From contig NZ_RHPP01000007.1 of NCBI RefSeq assembly GCF_003935715.1, forward strand, positions 26,557 to 62,796: DNA of 36,240 bases, read 5' to 3'. Shown in pieces: positions 6,735 through 15,166 of the stretch. The notes below the pieces were generated by a model. The model was not told the origin of the DNA and did not search any database. It saw only the letters and a list, made by a program, of their open reading frames with translations. The position numbers and the translations under genes are program-made. Within the stretch, counting starts at the first letter, position 1. Every line of letters starts with the position of its first letter. This DNA comes from Stenotrophomonas sp. 278. GTDB lineage: Bacteria; Pseudomonadota; Gammaproteobacteria; Xanthomonadales; Xanthomonadaceae.

Positions 6735-7498
6735 GAACGTTTTCCAGAAAGCGTGGGATGGTCGTACACGGGGTTGCGCTTCAGCCACAGCCGCAGCGCC
6801 TGCCAGTGGATGGCCGCCACCACCTGAAGTGTCATCAATGGGTAGCACAGCAGCACCTTGGCCAGCCCCGGGCCGTCCAGCGGACGACGCTGCAGCTGCT
6901 GCGTGGCATCGAACTGCCGCTCGCCATCGCGCCAGACCTGCATGTGCACGTTGAGGTCGTCGCCCGGCGCAGTGAAGCGCCAGTCGTAGCGGCAGTCCAT
7001 CTGCATGAACGGCGAAACGTGAAAGGCCTTGTCGAACTGCCAGCGCAGGGCACGCCCGTGCTGCTCGGCCTGGGCGACGGGCAGTACGTAGGCATGGCGC
7101 TCCTTCCATGGCGTGTTCGTGATCTCGGCAACCACGCAGTCCAGCTGTTCGCCATCGGGCTGGTAGCAGTAGTAGTAGCTGACCGGATTGAACACATGGC
7201 CGCCGTAGCGCAGATGGGTCAGCAGGCGCACCGGCCCGGTCGGGCGGTAGCCGAGCACGCCCGCAGCACGATCGCGCACGGCCTCGGCCAGCGGCTGCTG
7301 CGGATCGCCCAGGAAGTCGCTGCGCTTGAACTGCGCGAGGTTTGGACGGTTCACCGACCACAGCCAGCGACGCCTGAACAGCGTAGGCAGCTCATCCAGG
7401 TCGATCAGCAGCTGGGCGATCGGGTAGGAGAACGCATGCGCGTGCGGCCGGTGCCGGCGATGCGTGACCTGCCCGACATACAGCGCGCTGGCGCTCAT
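6731..7498 (-). CDS. DUF1365 family protein
   Basis: A 255-residue DUF1365 protein. The typical N-terminal motif of the family (Tyr-Val-Gly-x-Val-x-His-x-Arg then Pro-x-x-His-x-Phe-x-Tyr) lies within the first 35 residues, and Arg-Tyr-Gly-Gly-His-Val-Phe-Asn-Pro-Val-Ser-Tyr-Tyr-Tyr in the middle. The C-terminus has a hydrophobic stretch that may attach to the membrane. DUF1365 genes almost always sit between an FAD amine-oxidase-like gene and a CFA synthase gene, as here. The molecular role is not known. The ATG overlaps the stop of the upstream oxidoreductase by ATGA; a start 6 codons further up is possible but less likely. Confidence 0.9.
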   Translation of the reverse strand: MSASALYVGQVTHRRHRPHAHAFSYPIAQLLIDLDELPTLFRRRWLWSVNRPNLAQFKRSDFLGDPQQPLAEAVRDRAAGVLGYRPTGPVRLLTHLRYGGHVFNPVSYYYCYQPDGEQLDCVVAEITNTPWKERHAYVLPVAQAEQHGRALRWQFDKAFHVSPFMQMDCRYDWRFTAPGDDLNVHMQVWRDGERQFDATQQLQRRPLDGPGLAKVLLCYPLMTLQVVAAIHWQALRLWLKRNPVYDHPTLSGKRS

Positions 7499-8772
7499 GC
7501 GATCGCCACCTCCCACGGCACCTCTTCCTGGCCTGCGGTGGCGGCGCGCAGCGCATCCACAACCCGTCGTGCGCTGCGGATGCCGTCCTCATGGAAGCCC
7601 CAGCCCCAATACGCGCCGGCAAACCAGGTGTTGCGCCGGCCCTGCACCTCGGCCCAGCGCGCCTGTGCACGCACGGCCGCGTGGTCGTGAACCGGGTGGG
7701 CGTAGTAGCAGCGTTTCAGAATCTTCGAGGGATCGATGTCGGCGGTGCGGTTGAGGGTGACGATCAACGGCGTATCACCGGGCAGGCCCTGCAGGGCATT
7801 CATGTAATAGCTGACCGTGCAGGGCGCGCGGGTGTCGTTCGGGATGTGCGCGTTCCACGCCGCCCAGGCCTTGCGGTTGCGGGGCAGCAGGCTGGCGTCG
7901 GTGTGCAGCACGGCCTGGTTGGCCTGGTATTGGATGGCCCCCAGTACTTCGTGCTCGACTGGATCGGGATCTTTCAGGATCGCCAGCGCTTCGTCACTGT
8001 GGCAGGCAAACACCACATGGTCGAAGCCCTCCACCGTGGTGAGGGTATGGACCAGCGCACCCCACTGCGTGCGCTCCACCCGGTACACCGGGCAGCCGAT
8101 GCGCTCGCGCACGTGCCAGCGCTTGCGCAGCGCATCGATGTAACGCGCCGAACCGCCGCTGACCACGCGCCAGGTGGGACGCTCGGTCATCTGGAGCATC
8201 TGGTGGTTGGCCATGAACTGGACCAGATAGCGCGCTGGAAAATCCAGAATCTGCGCGCTGGGCGAAGACCACAGCGCCGACGCCATTGGCAGCAGATGCT
8301 CCTGCACGAAGGCGGGGCGATAGCCGTGGCGGCGCAGGTACTGGCCCAACGTGGGGCCTTCGGGTTCGTCCAGCAGCGCGGGTGCTTCGCGATAGAACCG
8401 ACGCAGGTCGCGCAGCATGCCCCAGAAGCGAGGTGAAACCAGATTCCGGCGCTGGCAGAACAAACCGTCCAGCGAGGTGGCGTTGTACTCCACGCCACTG
8501 CGTTCGCTGTGTACCGAGAAGCTCATGGTGGTAGGTTGCGAGGCTACATCCAGCTCGTCGAACAGCGCGCTGAGCAATGGATAGTGCTGCGGATTGAACA
8601 CGATGAAACCGGTGTCCACCGCCATCTGCCGGTCCCCAACTTTTACGTCGTGGGTGTGGGTGTGCCCCCCGAGATAATCCTCACCTTCGAACAGGGTGAC
8701 TTCATGTTCGCCATCCAGCCACCAGGCGGTGGCCAACCCTGCAATGCCCGAACCAATGACCGCGATGCGCAT
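7495..8772 (-). CDS. FAD-dependent amine-oxidase-like oxidoreductase
   Basis: A 425-residue flavoprotein. The N-terminus carries the dinucleotide-binding Gly7-x-Gly9-x-x-Gly12 in a beta-alpha-beta fold, followed by an acidic residue (Phe-Glu-Gly) that binds the ribose and by a Gly-Gly-His string typical of amine-oxidase/phytoene-desaturase flavoproteins. The C-terminal Gly-Ala-Tyr-Trp-Gly-Trp-Gly-Phe-His-Glu-Asp-Gly motif closes the FAD site. It lies 2 bases after the desaturase gene and overlaps DUF1365. A homologous flavoprotein next to CFA-like enzymes belongs to the RpoE-ChrR regulon of Rhodobacter sphaeroides. It probably oxidises a modified acyl chain; furan fatty acid formation is one possibility but is not shown by sequence. 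Confidence 0.9.
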   Translation of the reverse strand: MRIAVIGSGIAGLATAWWLDGEHEVTLFEGEDYLGGHTHTHDVKVGDRQMAVDTGFIVFNPQHYPLLSALFDELDVASQPTTMSFSVHSERSGVEYNATSLDGLFCQRRNLVSPRFWGMLRDLRRFYREAPALLDEPEGPTLGQYLRRHGYRPAFVQEHLLPMASALWSSPSAQILDFPARYLVQFMANHQMLQMTERPTWRVVSGGSARYIDALRKRWHVRERIGCPVYRVERTQWGALVHTLTTVEGFDHVVFACHSDEALAILKDPDPVEHEVLGAIQYQANQAVLHTDASLLPRNRKAWAAWNAHIPNDTRAPCTVSYYMNALQGLPGDTPLIVTLNRTADIDPSKILKRCYYAHPVHDHAAVRAQARWAEVQGRRNTWFAGAYWGWGFHEDGIRSARRVVDALRAATAGQEEVPWEVAIA

Positions 8773-8774
8773 GA

Positions 8775-9725
8775 TCAGTACCTCGCCTTGGTCAGTACCC
8801 ATTCCGGGATCGGCTTCAGACCGCTGACCAGGCCCAGTGCCGCCATGCCGCGCAGCCCGTACCAGGTGATGTCGACTTCCCACCAGCGGAAGCCCTGCCG
8901 AACCGTTCCCGGAAAGAAGTGGTGGTTGTTGTGCCAGCCTTCGCCAAAGGTGAGCAGGGCCAGCCAGAGGTTGTTGCGACTGTCGTCCTGGGTGGGGAAA
9001 CGGCGCCGGCCAAAACGGTGTGCCAGCGAATTGATGGTGACCGTTGCGTGGAACAGTACAACGGTGGAGATGAAGAAGCCCCACACAAGCAACTGTGCGC
9101 CACTGGTGTGCAATGACGGCGCAAAGTGCGCCAATGCTTCACCCAGTACATACAGCGCGACCGCGAGCAGCGCCGGTACGACCGTGTCGAACCGGTCCAG
9201 CCAGCGCAGTTCCGGAAAACGTGCCAGGTCGGGAATGCGGCTGAAATCCGTGACGAAGGCTTCACGGGTGAGGAACCAGCCCATGTGGCTGCGCCAGAAT
9301 CCACCGTGGCGGGGTGAATGCGGGTCCTGCGGCCGGTCGGCGTGGCGATGGTGGTGGCGATGGTGCGCCGCCCACCACAGCGGACCGCGCTGCACGCTGG
9401 CCGCACCGATCACGGCGAATGCAAACTGCACCGGGCGTGAGGTAGTGAAAGTTCTATGTGAGAAATAGCGATGATAGAAGCCGGTGATGGCGAACATCCG
9501 CAGGGCGTACAGTAAAGCGGCAACGGCTACGGCGGTCCACGACACACCTGCCCAGGCAACGCCCAGACAGCCCAGATGCAGCAGCACGAAGGGCACGGCT
9601 CGCAACCAGTCCACACGCCGTGCAGACGCGGCATCCACGCTGGGTTCACCTGACGCGGTGTCAAACCAGCGGCGCACCGTCTGTTGCAGGCGTGAACGAC
9701 GTGCCGGGGGTGCCGCAGCGGCCAT
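8775..9725 (-). CDS. Membrane fatty acid desaturase (delta-9 / SCD type)
   Basis: A 316-residue di-iron acyl desaturase. The three histidine boxes are visible: His85-Arg-Tyr-Phe-Ser-His90, His121-His-Arg-His-His-His126, and His-Asn-Asn-His-His near residue 256. Hydrophobic segments lie around 44-80 and in the middle of the protein. It introduces a double bond in acyl chains, producing the substrate that CFA-like methyltransferases act on. ATG at 9725 was chosen because AGGAAG lies 7 bases upstream and the ECF promoter would start transcription about 25 bases before it; a start 27 codons earlier would overlap the promoter. It is the first gene of the seven-gene operon divergent from the ECF sigma gene. 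Confidence 0.9.
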   Translation of the reverse strand: MAAAAPPARRSRLQQTVRRWFDTASGEPSVDAASARRVDWLRAVPFVLLHLGCLGVAWAGVSWTAVAVAALLYALRMFAITGFYHRYFSHRTFTTSRPVQFAFAVIGAASVQRGPLWWAAHHRHHHRHADRPQDPHSPRHGGFWRSHMGWFLTREAFVTDFSRIPDLARFPELRWLDRFDTVVPALLAVALYVLGEALAHFAPSLHTSGAQLLVWGFFISTVVLFHATVTINSLAHRFGRRRFPTQDDSRNNLWLALLTFGEGWHNNHHFFPGTVRQGFRWWEVDITWYGLRGMAALGLVSGLKPIPEWVLTKARY

Positions 9726-9756
9726 GAAAGCGCTTCCTGTGGAGTGCGTAACTGTT

Positions 9757-9784
9757 CTACGCACGGCAGCGGCATTTGGATGCA
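9757..9784 (-). promoter_or_regulatory. ECF-type promoter of the lipid operon
   Basis: On the minus strand, TGCATCCAA (9784-9776) as -35 is followed after a 16-base spacer (from TGCATCC) by CGTAG (9761-9757) as -10. Over 33 bases it matches the divergent promoter on the plus strand at 26 positions, with identical spacing. The -35 resembles the TGATCC reported for RpoE of Rhodobacter. Confidence 0.75.
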
Positions 9785-9797
9785 TGCGACTTTGGTC

Positions 9798-9825
9798 TGC
9801 ATCCAATTGCAGCCACCGTGCGTAG
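9798..9825 (+). promoter_or_regulatory. ECF-type promoter of the sigma/anti-sigma operon
   Basis: TGCATCC (9798-9804), a 16-base spacer and CGTAG (9821-9825) mirror the promoter of the divergent lipid operon. Two nearly identical promoters around an ECF sigma gene indicate autoregulation and a shared regulon. The two -35 boxes form a perfect 9-bp inverted repeat (9776-9784 and 9798-9806). Confidence 0.75.
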
Positions 9826-9910
9826 GAAGGTCATCTCCGGCCCTTGACCGCCCCCGCCGCCGATGTACTCTGAGCGCAACAACGCGACCACCTGCTTCGA
9901 GACCGCCCGC

Positions 9911-10483
9911 ATGGCGTCAGCTTCGCCACAGCCGACGAGCGACCCCATCAACTGGGCCGGCGACATGGCCGGCGTGGCGCAGTTCCGCGACCGCGAGTGT
10001 TTCATGCGTATCTACGACTATTTCATGCCGCGCCTGTGCGTGTATCTGCGCGGCTTGGGCGCACCGGATGGCATCGGCGAGGAACTGGCGCAGGAAAGCC
10101 TGCTGCGCTTGTGGCTGCATGCCGACCACTTCAACCCGGCGCAGAGCGCGCTGAGCACCTGGTTGTTCCGCATCGCACGCAACCTGCACATTGACCGGGT
10201 GCGCCACGAGCGCGGCTGGGTGCAGGCGCAGGCCGTGGTGGAGCAGGCCGCCGAGCAGGACGTGCCCGAGCGCACCAGCGCCGAGCAGTTTGCCGACGAC
10301 GCCCGCCTGCGCCAGCGCATCCAGGAGCTGCCGGCGGTGCAGGCACGGCTGGTGCGCATGTCGTATTTCGAAGCCAAGAGCCATGGCGAGATCGCACAGG
10401 CGCTGGGTATGCCGCTGGGTACGGTGAAGTCACACCTGCGGCGCGCGTTCCTGCAGCTGCAGTCAAAAGTGGGGGCCGGCTGA
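9911..10483 (+). CDS. rpoE: ECF sigma factor of the RpoE-ChrR type (ECF11-like)
   Basis: A 190-residue ECF sigma factor. Region 2 (roughly residues 25-95) has the Phe-x-x-Tyr-Leu...Ala-Gln-Glu-Ser-Leu-Leu-Arg-Leu-Trp pattern, and region 4 (about 130-185) ends with a helix-turn-helix (Gly-Thr-Val-Lys-Ser-His-Leu-Arg-Arg-Ala). The stop overlaps the ATG of the ChrR anti-sigma gene by one base, so the pair is coupled. In Rhodobacter the equivalent sigma factor directs the response to singlet oxygen. The start is uncertain: ATG at 9911 and ATG at 9863 both lack a clear Shine-Dalgarno; the shorter version fits the family better. Confidence 0.92.
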   Translation: MASASPQPTSDPINWAGDMAGVAQFRDRECFMRIYDYFMPRLCVYLRGLGAPDGIGEELAQESLLRLWLHADHFNPAQSALSTWLFRIARNLHIDRVRHERGWVQAQAVVEQAAEQDVPERTSAEQFADDARLRQRIQELPAVQARLVRMSYFEAKSHGEIAQALGMPLGTVKSHLRRAFLQLQSKVGAG

Positions 10484-11166
10484 TGCGTCCGCACCATCAT
10501 CTGGATGACGCGACCCTCATGAGCCTGGCGGCCGGTGCGTTGTCGGCCCCCTTGGCCGTGGTCGCCAGCGCGCATCTGGAGCGCTGCGCGGAGTGCCGAC
10601 AACGGCTGCGCGCGGCGGAGGCGATTGGCGCTGCGTTGCTGGAGCAGACCCAGCCGGAAGCTCCTTCAGCAGAGCGCGAGGCGCTGCGCGATGTGATGCT
10701 CGCGCGACTGGGAAGTGAGGCGGGTGTGGAGGCGGGCAAGGTTACCGCCTTGCATGCAGCTCCTGCGCCGTTGCGCGACGGCGGTGATCCTGATCGCCTG
10801 CCAGCCGCGTTGCAGCCTTACTTTGGAGAGCGGTTGAGCACGGTGCGTTGGAAGTGGATCGGTCCGGGCATGTATTGCACACGCGCCCGCGACATGCCTT
10901 CGTTGATCATGCTGAAAATTGCACCGGGCAAGAGCCTGCCGCTGCACAGCCATGGAGGCAGCGAGCTCACCCAGGTGCTGCAGGGGTCGTACAACGACGC
11001 GCTGGGCCTGTTCGCGGCCGGCGATGTAGCCGACCTTGACGAAGATGTCGAGCATCAACCGGTGACCGCACCGGGCGTTCCCTGTATCTGTGTTTCCGCA
11101 TTGGATGCGCCGTTGGTGTTCAGCGGTTGGCTCGCGCGCAAGCTGCAACGATTCGTACAGTTGTAA
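10483..11166 (+). CDS. chrR: ChrR-type zinc anti-sigma factor with cupin domain
   Basis: A 227-residue anti-sigma factor. The N-terminal zinc anti-sigma domain has His6, His31, Cys35 and Cys38, exactly the zinc ligands of Rhodobacter sphaeroides ChrR. The C-terminal cupin-like domain has His155, His157, Glu161 and His191, the same spacing as ChrR ligands 141/143/147/177. It should hold the ECF sigma factor inactive until singlet oxygen or an oxidised product releases it. It overlaps the sigma gene by one base (TGATG). A strong terminator follows 24 bases downstream, so sigma and anti-sigma form a two-gene transcript. Confidence 0.95.
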   Translation: MRPHHHLDDATLMSLAAGALSAPLAVVASAHLERCAECRQRLRAAEAIGAALLEQTQPEAPSAEREALRDVMLARLGSEAGVEAGKVTALHAAPAPLRDGGDPDRLPAALQPYFGERLSTVRWKWIGPGMYCTRARDMPSLIMLKIAPGKSLPLHSHGGSELTQVLQGSYNDALGLFAAGDVADLDEDVEHQPVTAPGVPCICVSALDAPLVFSGWLARKLQRFVQL

Positions 11167-11189
11167 GGCGGGGGAGACGCCGGAGGAGA

Positions 11190-11235
11190 GGCGGCACCGG
11201 CAGGCAATCAGGTGCCGGTGCCGCCCATTCTTTTC
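11190..11235 (+). terminator. Intrinsic terminator after chrR
   Basis: A perfect 13-bp stem, 11190-11202 with 11213-11225 (GGCGGCACCGGCA and its complement), with a 10-base loop and then CATTCTTTTCT. It ends the sigma/anti-sigma transcript ahead of the convergent kinase gene. Confidence 0.88.
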
Positions 11236-11249
11236 TGATGGTTTACGTA

Positions 11250-11308
11250 TGACACGCATGGCGTGTCACTACAGGTCGGGGTCGCGTAGTGACGCGCCAT
11301 GCGCGTCA
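11250..11308. repeat. Pair of facing SMAG (GTAG) palindromes
   Basis: Two 23-bp GTAG-headed palindromes in opposite orientation: 11250-11272 (ends CACTAC) and 11286-11308 (starts GTAGTGACGCG). The stems are 7-8 bp around a CAT/ATG core. They lie between the convergent chrR and kinase genes, a usual site for such elements, and may also act as bidirectional terminator or mRNA-stabilising hairpins. Confidence 0.85.
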
Positions 11309-11313
11309 ATGCC

Positions 11314-13818
11314 TCACGCGTTCAACGCCGCCCGAACACGCGTCGCCAGTTCCGAAACCGTAAACGGCTTTCCAATGAGGTGCACATTCTCATCCAGCAC
11401 CCCCTCATCGACCAGCGCGTTGCGACTGTTGCCGGTGGTAAACAACACCTTCAGATCCGACCGGCGCGCCAGCGCCTGATCCGCCAGCTGCCGCCCGTTG
11501 ACCTCCGGCATTACCACGTCGGTAAACAGCAGGTCGATGCGGGGATGCATATCCATCAGCTCCAGCGCTGCCGCCGCCCCCTCGGCCGCCAGCACCTGGT
11601 AGCCCAGCTCGGTCAACGCTTCCACCGAGAACTGACGCACCAGCGGCTCATCGTCGACCACCAGAATCAGTTCCTGGCCACCACCGGGTAACGGAGCCGT
11701 TCGCGGTTCAACCGCAGGCGCCGGCTCGCGCTCGGCCTGCAGCCTGGGCAGGTAGACCTTCACCGTGGTACCCATCCCCACGTCCGAACACAGCTTCACC
11801 TGGCCCGCGCTCTGCTGCACGAAGCCATATACCTGCGACAGCCCCAACCCCGTGCCCTGGCCGACATCCTTGGTGGTGTAGAACGGATCGAATGCCTTGG
11901 CCAGCACCTCGGGCGGCATGCCGCTGCCGGTGTCGGACACGGCGATCAGCACATACTCGCCCGGGGCCACGCCGGGATGGGTTTCGTCAAAGCTGGACGC
12001 AATGGCACAGTTCGAGGTTTCCACCTTCAGCCGCCCGCCACCGGGCATGGCGTCGCGTGCATTCACGGCCAGGTTGAGAATCACGTTCTCCAGCTGGTTG
12101 GGGTCGGCATGGGTCCACCACAATCCGCCGGCCAGCACGGTTTCAAGCTGCACGCTGCTGCCGAGCGAGCGCACCAGCAGGTCGCTCATGCCGGCCACCA
12201 GCTTGTTGGTGTCAACCGCGGTAGGCTGCAGCGGCTGCTGCCGTGAGAACGCCAATAGGCGCTGGGTCAGCTGGGCCGCGCGCGTGGCGCTGTCCATTGC
12301 CATCTCGATGTAGCGTGCGGCGCGCGGATCGCTGCCAGCCAAGCGGGCTTCCAGCAGATCAAGCGGGCCGATCACCGTGGCCAGCATATTGTTGAAGTCG
12401 TGCGCGATGCCGCCGGTGAGGTGGCCCACGGCTTCCATCTTCTGGCTCTGGCGCAGGGCCTCTTCCACCCGCAGACGCTCAGCCACTTCCTCGCGGACGC
12501 GGCTTTCCAGTTGTTCGTTCAGTTCCTTCAGGCGTGCCTCGGCGGCATAGCGCTCGGACAGGTCGAGCATGGCCCCGATCATCCGTACCGGTTGGCCGTC
12601 GGCATTGCGCAGGACCGCGCCGCGGTCGAACACGGTGGCGTAGCTGCCATCAAAGCGCCGGAAGCGGTATTCGTCACTCCAGCTGCTGCCATGGCCTTCA
12701 ACGACCGCATGAATGTCGCGGTCAATGCGCCCGCGATCATCCGGGTGGATATGGTCGAGCCACCACGCCGCCGTGGTTTCGCTGGTTTCGTGACCGAACA
12801 GGCTACCCAGCGCTTCGTTCCAGATCACCTGGCCGTCGCTGATGCGCCAGTCCCAGATCGCATCATTGGTCGCCTGGGCGGCGAGGCGGTAACGCTCCTC
12901 GATTTCCCGATGCGCATCCTGGGCGGATTTGCGGTCGGTGATGTCCAGCGAGGTGCCGACCAGCCCGACCACGGCTCCCGCTGCGTCGCGCAGAGGCGAC
13001 TTGGTGGAGAGCCAATGGGCGCGGCGGCCGTCGGGGAAGCTGACTTCTTCCTCCACCTGTTCGGACTGGCCGCTGCTCATGATGCGCTCGTCGGTCGCCA
13101 TCACGGCGGCGGCCTGCACGGCGTCGTTCAACAGTTCGGCGTCAGTGCGGCCGACGTACTGGTCTGGCGGCAGCCCGATCAGATCGGTCGTGCCCCGGTT
13201 GCCGATCAGAATCCTGCCTTGGCGGTCCTTGGCATACACCACGCCGGGCGCGGCCTCGACGAAAGACCGCAGCAGCTGCTGGGCGTCATCGCGCTCGCGC
13301 TCGAAGCGGCGGCGTTCGCTGATGTCGATGATTACGCCCGGGAAGCCGGTCGGGCGTCCACTGGCATCCAGGTCCACCCGGCCGATGCGTTCCAGCCAGT
13401 GGTAGCCGCCGTCTTCGCTGCGGGTGCGGTACTGGTGGGCGAAGCGGCCGCCGTGCTGGACGGCGGCGTTGATCGCGGCGGCGAGCCCGGGTCGGTCGTC
13501 GGGATGGACCGCGCCCATCACCTCGTTCAGACGCAGCGTGCTGTGGGCGATGTCCGGGTCCAGGCCGAACGCGCGGGCCAGGGCTTCGTCAATGGTGAGG
13601 CGGTCGTTGGCGACGTCCCAGAACCAGGTGCCGACAATGGCACCGGCGGCCAGCGCCATGTTGACGCTTTCGGTGGCGCGTTCGCTGCGGGGGTCGGGCG
13701 TTTGGGGCGCGGTCAAAGGGAGCTCGAGCTGTTGGGCGGGCGATGCATGGTTCCCGGCGGGTCCAGTGTATTGATGACACGCAGGGCGTGTCACTACGGG
13801 CGGGTGGGTTGAAGCCAC
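11314..13818 (-). CDS. Hybrid histidine kinase, three PAS domains plus receiver
   Basis: A cytoplasmic hybrid sensor kinase of up to 834 residues with no membrane span. Order: three PAS domains (about 55-175, 185-300 and 320-445), a coiled-coil linker, a HisKA domain with His473 in Ile-Ala-His-Asp-Phe-Asn-Asn, an HATPase with Asn-Ala-Arg-Asp-Ala-Met and Gly-Thr-Gly-Leu-Gly-Leu-Ser, and a C-terminal receiver with phosphoacceptor Asp767 and Lys-Pro-Phe. The start is uncertain. The longest frame opens with GTG inside a SMAG palindrome (13813-13835) and reads through a second one, so the true start is probably downstream, between 13716 (TTG) and 13659 (ATG). Signal and output are not evident; no separate response regulator is nearby. 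Confidence 0.9.
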   Translation of the reverse strand: MASTHPPVVTRPACHQYTGPAGNHASPAQQLELPLTAPQTPDPRSERATESVNMALAAGAIVGTWFWDVANDRLTIDEALARAFGLDPDIAHSTLRLNEVMGAVHPDDRPGLAAAINAAVQHGGRFAHQYRTRSEDGGYHWLERIGRVDLDASGRPTGFPGVIIDISERRRFERERDDAQQLLRSFVEAAPGVVYAKDRQGRILIGNRGTTDLIGLPPDQYVGRTDAELLNDAVQAAAVMATDERIMSSGQSEQVEEEVSFPDGRRAHWLSTKSPLRDAAGAVVGLVGTSLDITDRKSAQDAHREIEERYRLAAQATNDAIWDWRISDGQVIWNEALGSLFGHETSETTAAWWLDHIHPDDRGRIDRDIHAVVEGHGSSWSDEYRFRRFDGSYATVFDRGAVLRNADGQPVRMIGAMLDLSERYAAEARLKELNEQLESRVREEVAERLRVEEALRQSQKMEAVGHLTGGIAHDFNNMLATVIGPLDLLEARLAGSDPRAARYIEMAMDSATRAAQLTQRLLAFSRQQPLQPTAVDTNKLVAGMSDLLVRSLGSSVQLETVLAGGLWWTHADPNQLENVILNLAVNARDAMPGGGRLKVETSNCAIASSFDETHPGVAPGEYVLIAVSDTGSGMPPEVLAKAFDPFYTTKDVGQGTGLGLSQVYGFVQQSAGQVKLCSDVGMGTTVKVYLPRLQAEREPAPAVEPRTAPLPGGGQELILVVDDEPLVRQFSVEALTELGYQVLAAEGAAAALELMDMHPRIDLLFTDVVMPEVNGRQLADQALARRSDLKVLFTTGNSRNALVDEGVLDENVHLIGKPFTVSELATRVRAALNA

Positions 13819-13835
13819 GCAGGGCGTGGCTCTAC
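13775..13835. repeat. Two SMAG palindromes in the same orientation
   Basis: 13775-13797 (TGACACGC...CACTAC) and 13813-13835 (AGCCACGC...GCTCTAC) are GTAG-headed palindromes read on the minus strand. They sit at the 5' edge of the hybrid kinase frame and confuse its start. Confidence 0.82.
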
Positions 13836-13887
13836 CGGGATGCGGCTCTTCGGATAATTGTCGTGGTGATGGGGTGAAGGGGGTGTG

Positions 13888-15084
13888 TCACCAGCGGTAG
13901 AGGGGCAATGCGTGGCCGACTTCGCAGGCCAGCCCGGCGGGTACCTCGACGAAGCCGTCGGTGGCCGCCAGGGTGGTGACATCGGCGTTGCTGCGTGGGG
14001 GCAAAGGTTGGGCCAGCATCTCGCCGCCGGGCTCGCGCCGCAGGCGCACGGCCACGAACTGGGTCAGCACGTGCGCGGGGACGGCAGCAGCCAGCCGCAC
14101 CTGCTCGCAGGCCACCACCGATACACCCATGCCCGAGAGCAACGCCGGGCGCACATAGCGCGCCATGCACACCAGCGCCGAGTACGGATTACCCGGCAGC
14201 GCGAAGACCCGCTGCGCGTTCGGCCCTACGCCAAACCACATGGCGCGTCCAGGCTGCTGCGCCACGCCCTGGAAGACGCAGCGTACGCCCACGCTTTCCA
14301 GGGTGGTGGGCAGATAGTCGCGCTGTCCCAGGGTGACCCCGCCGGACAGCACCAGCACGTCGTGGCTCTGCAGCAGGCGGGACAGGGTGGCTCCCAGCAC
14401 GTCCGGATCGTCCGACAACGGCTGCAGGGTGGGAAGGCCCAGACCTGCCGCCTGCAGCGCGGCCATCATGGCCAGGTCGCTGCAGCGCCTGATCCGCGCG
14501 GGATGCAGCGGTGCGGCGACGTCCAGCAGCGCATCGCCGGTGGTGACGATGGCCACGGTGGGCAGCCGCACCGTGTTCACCGTGGCCACGCCGTTGGCCG
14601 CCAGCACGGCCATCTGCGGTGGTCCTATGCGGACGCCGGCTTCCAGCACGACCGCGTCGCCTGGGCAGTCCGCGCCCTGGCGATGGATGAACTGCCCGCG
14701 GCTGGGGCTGGCGGCCGGGGCCAGGCTGTAGCCCTGTGCATTGCGCACCAGATGCTCGATCGGAATCACGCAGTCACAGCCGTCCGGCAGCAGCGCGCCG
14801 CTGGCGACTTCGATGCAGGTATCGGCTTCCCTGAGTGCCTGGCCGTAGCCGCCGGGGGTCTGCGCACCGGCTACACGCAGCACGGCGGGCATCACCGGCA
14901 ACCAGCGCGTGGCGATGCCGTCCATGGTGACGCGGTCGAACGGCGGGTGCGCGCGCTCGGCCATGACCTCGTCGGCCAGCACCCGGCCCACTGCTTCAGG
15001 CAGCGGCACCGATTCGTTGGCGCGAACACGGGGTTGTGCATGTACGGCGTGGGTGGCTTCATCCACGCTGATCAGTGACTGCAT
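13888..15084 (-). CDS. MoeA-like molybdopterin molybdotransferase, degenerate active site
   Basis: A 398-residue MoeA-family protein, normal length. The family frame is clear: Met-Asp-Gly near residue 55, Thr-Gly-Asp, Ser-Gly-Gly-Val-x-x-Gly-x-x-Asp-Tyr, and Leu-Pro-Gly-Asn-Pro. MoeA inserts molybdate into adenylylated molybdopterin. Several conserved positions are changed relative to E. coli MoeA: Lys-Pro-Gly-Lys-Pro reads Gln-Pro-Gly-Arg-Ala, Thr-Gly-Asp-Glu-Leu reads Thr-Gly-Asp-Ala-Leu, and the Asp-Thr-Asn string reads Cys-Ser-Asp. It may be a second, specialised or weakened copy. No other molybdenum-cofactor gene is present; it lies between two kinases and is probably transcribed with the following kinase gene. 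Confidence 0.85.
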   Translation of the reverse strand: MQSLISVDEATHAVHAQPRVRANESVPLPEAVGRVLADEVMAERAHPPFDRVTMDGIATRWLPVMPAVLRVAGAQTPGGYGQALREADTCIEVASGALLPDGCDCVIPIEHLVRNAQGYSLAPAASPSRGQFIHRQGADCPGDAVVLEAGVRIGPPQMAVLAANGVATVNTVRLPTVAIVTTGDALLDVAAPLHPARIRRCSDLAMMAALQAAGLGLPTLQPLSDDPDVLGATLSRLLQSHDVLVLSGGVTLGQRDYLPTTLESVGVRCVFQGVAQQPGRAMWFGVGPNAQRVFALPGNPYSALVCMARYVRPALLSGMGVSVVACEQVRLAAAVPAHVLTQFVAVRLRREPGGEMLAQPLPPRSNADVTTLAATDGFVEVPAGLACEVGHALPLYRW

Positions 15085-15150
15085 CGCCGATCACCCCACC
15101 TTGGAGTGAGCCAGAGATACCTTGTGCGATGTGAGCGTGAGTTGATGAAA

Positions 15151-15166
15151 CGGCCTTCACACGGCC
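15151..15166 (-). terminator. Weak terminator-like hairpin
   Basis: On the minus strand CGGCC, a 6-7 base loop and GGCCG are followed by TTTC, overlapping the stop codon of the upstream kinase. The stem is only 5 bp, so it may not end transcription into moeA. Confidence 0.35.

Noticed and set aside
5523-6827. 434-residue plus-strand frame
   Set aside because: Antisense shadow of the CFA-like gene, caused by high G+C at third positions.
12400-13812. 470-residue plus-strand frame
   Set aside because: Shadow of the hybrid kinase; no motifs, no ribosome binding site.
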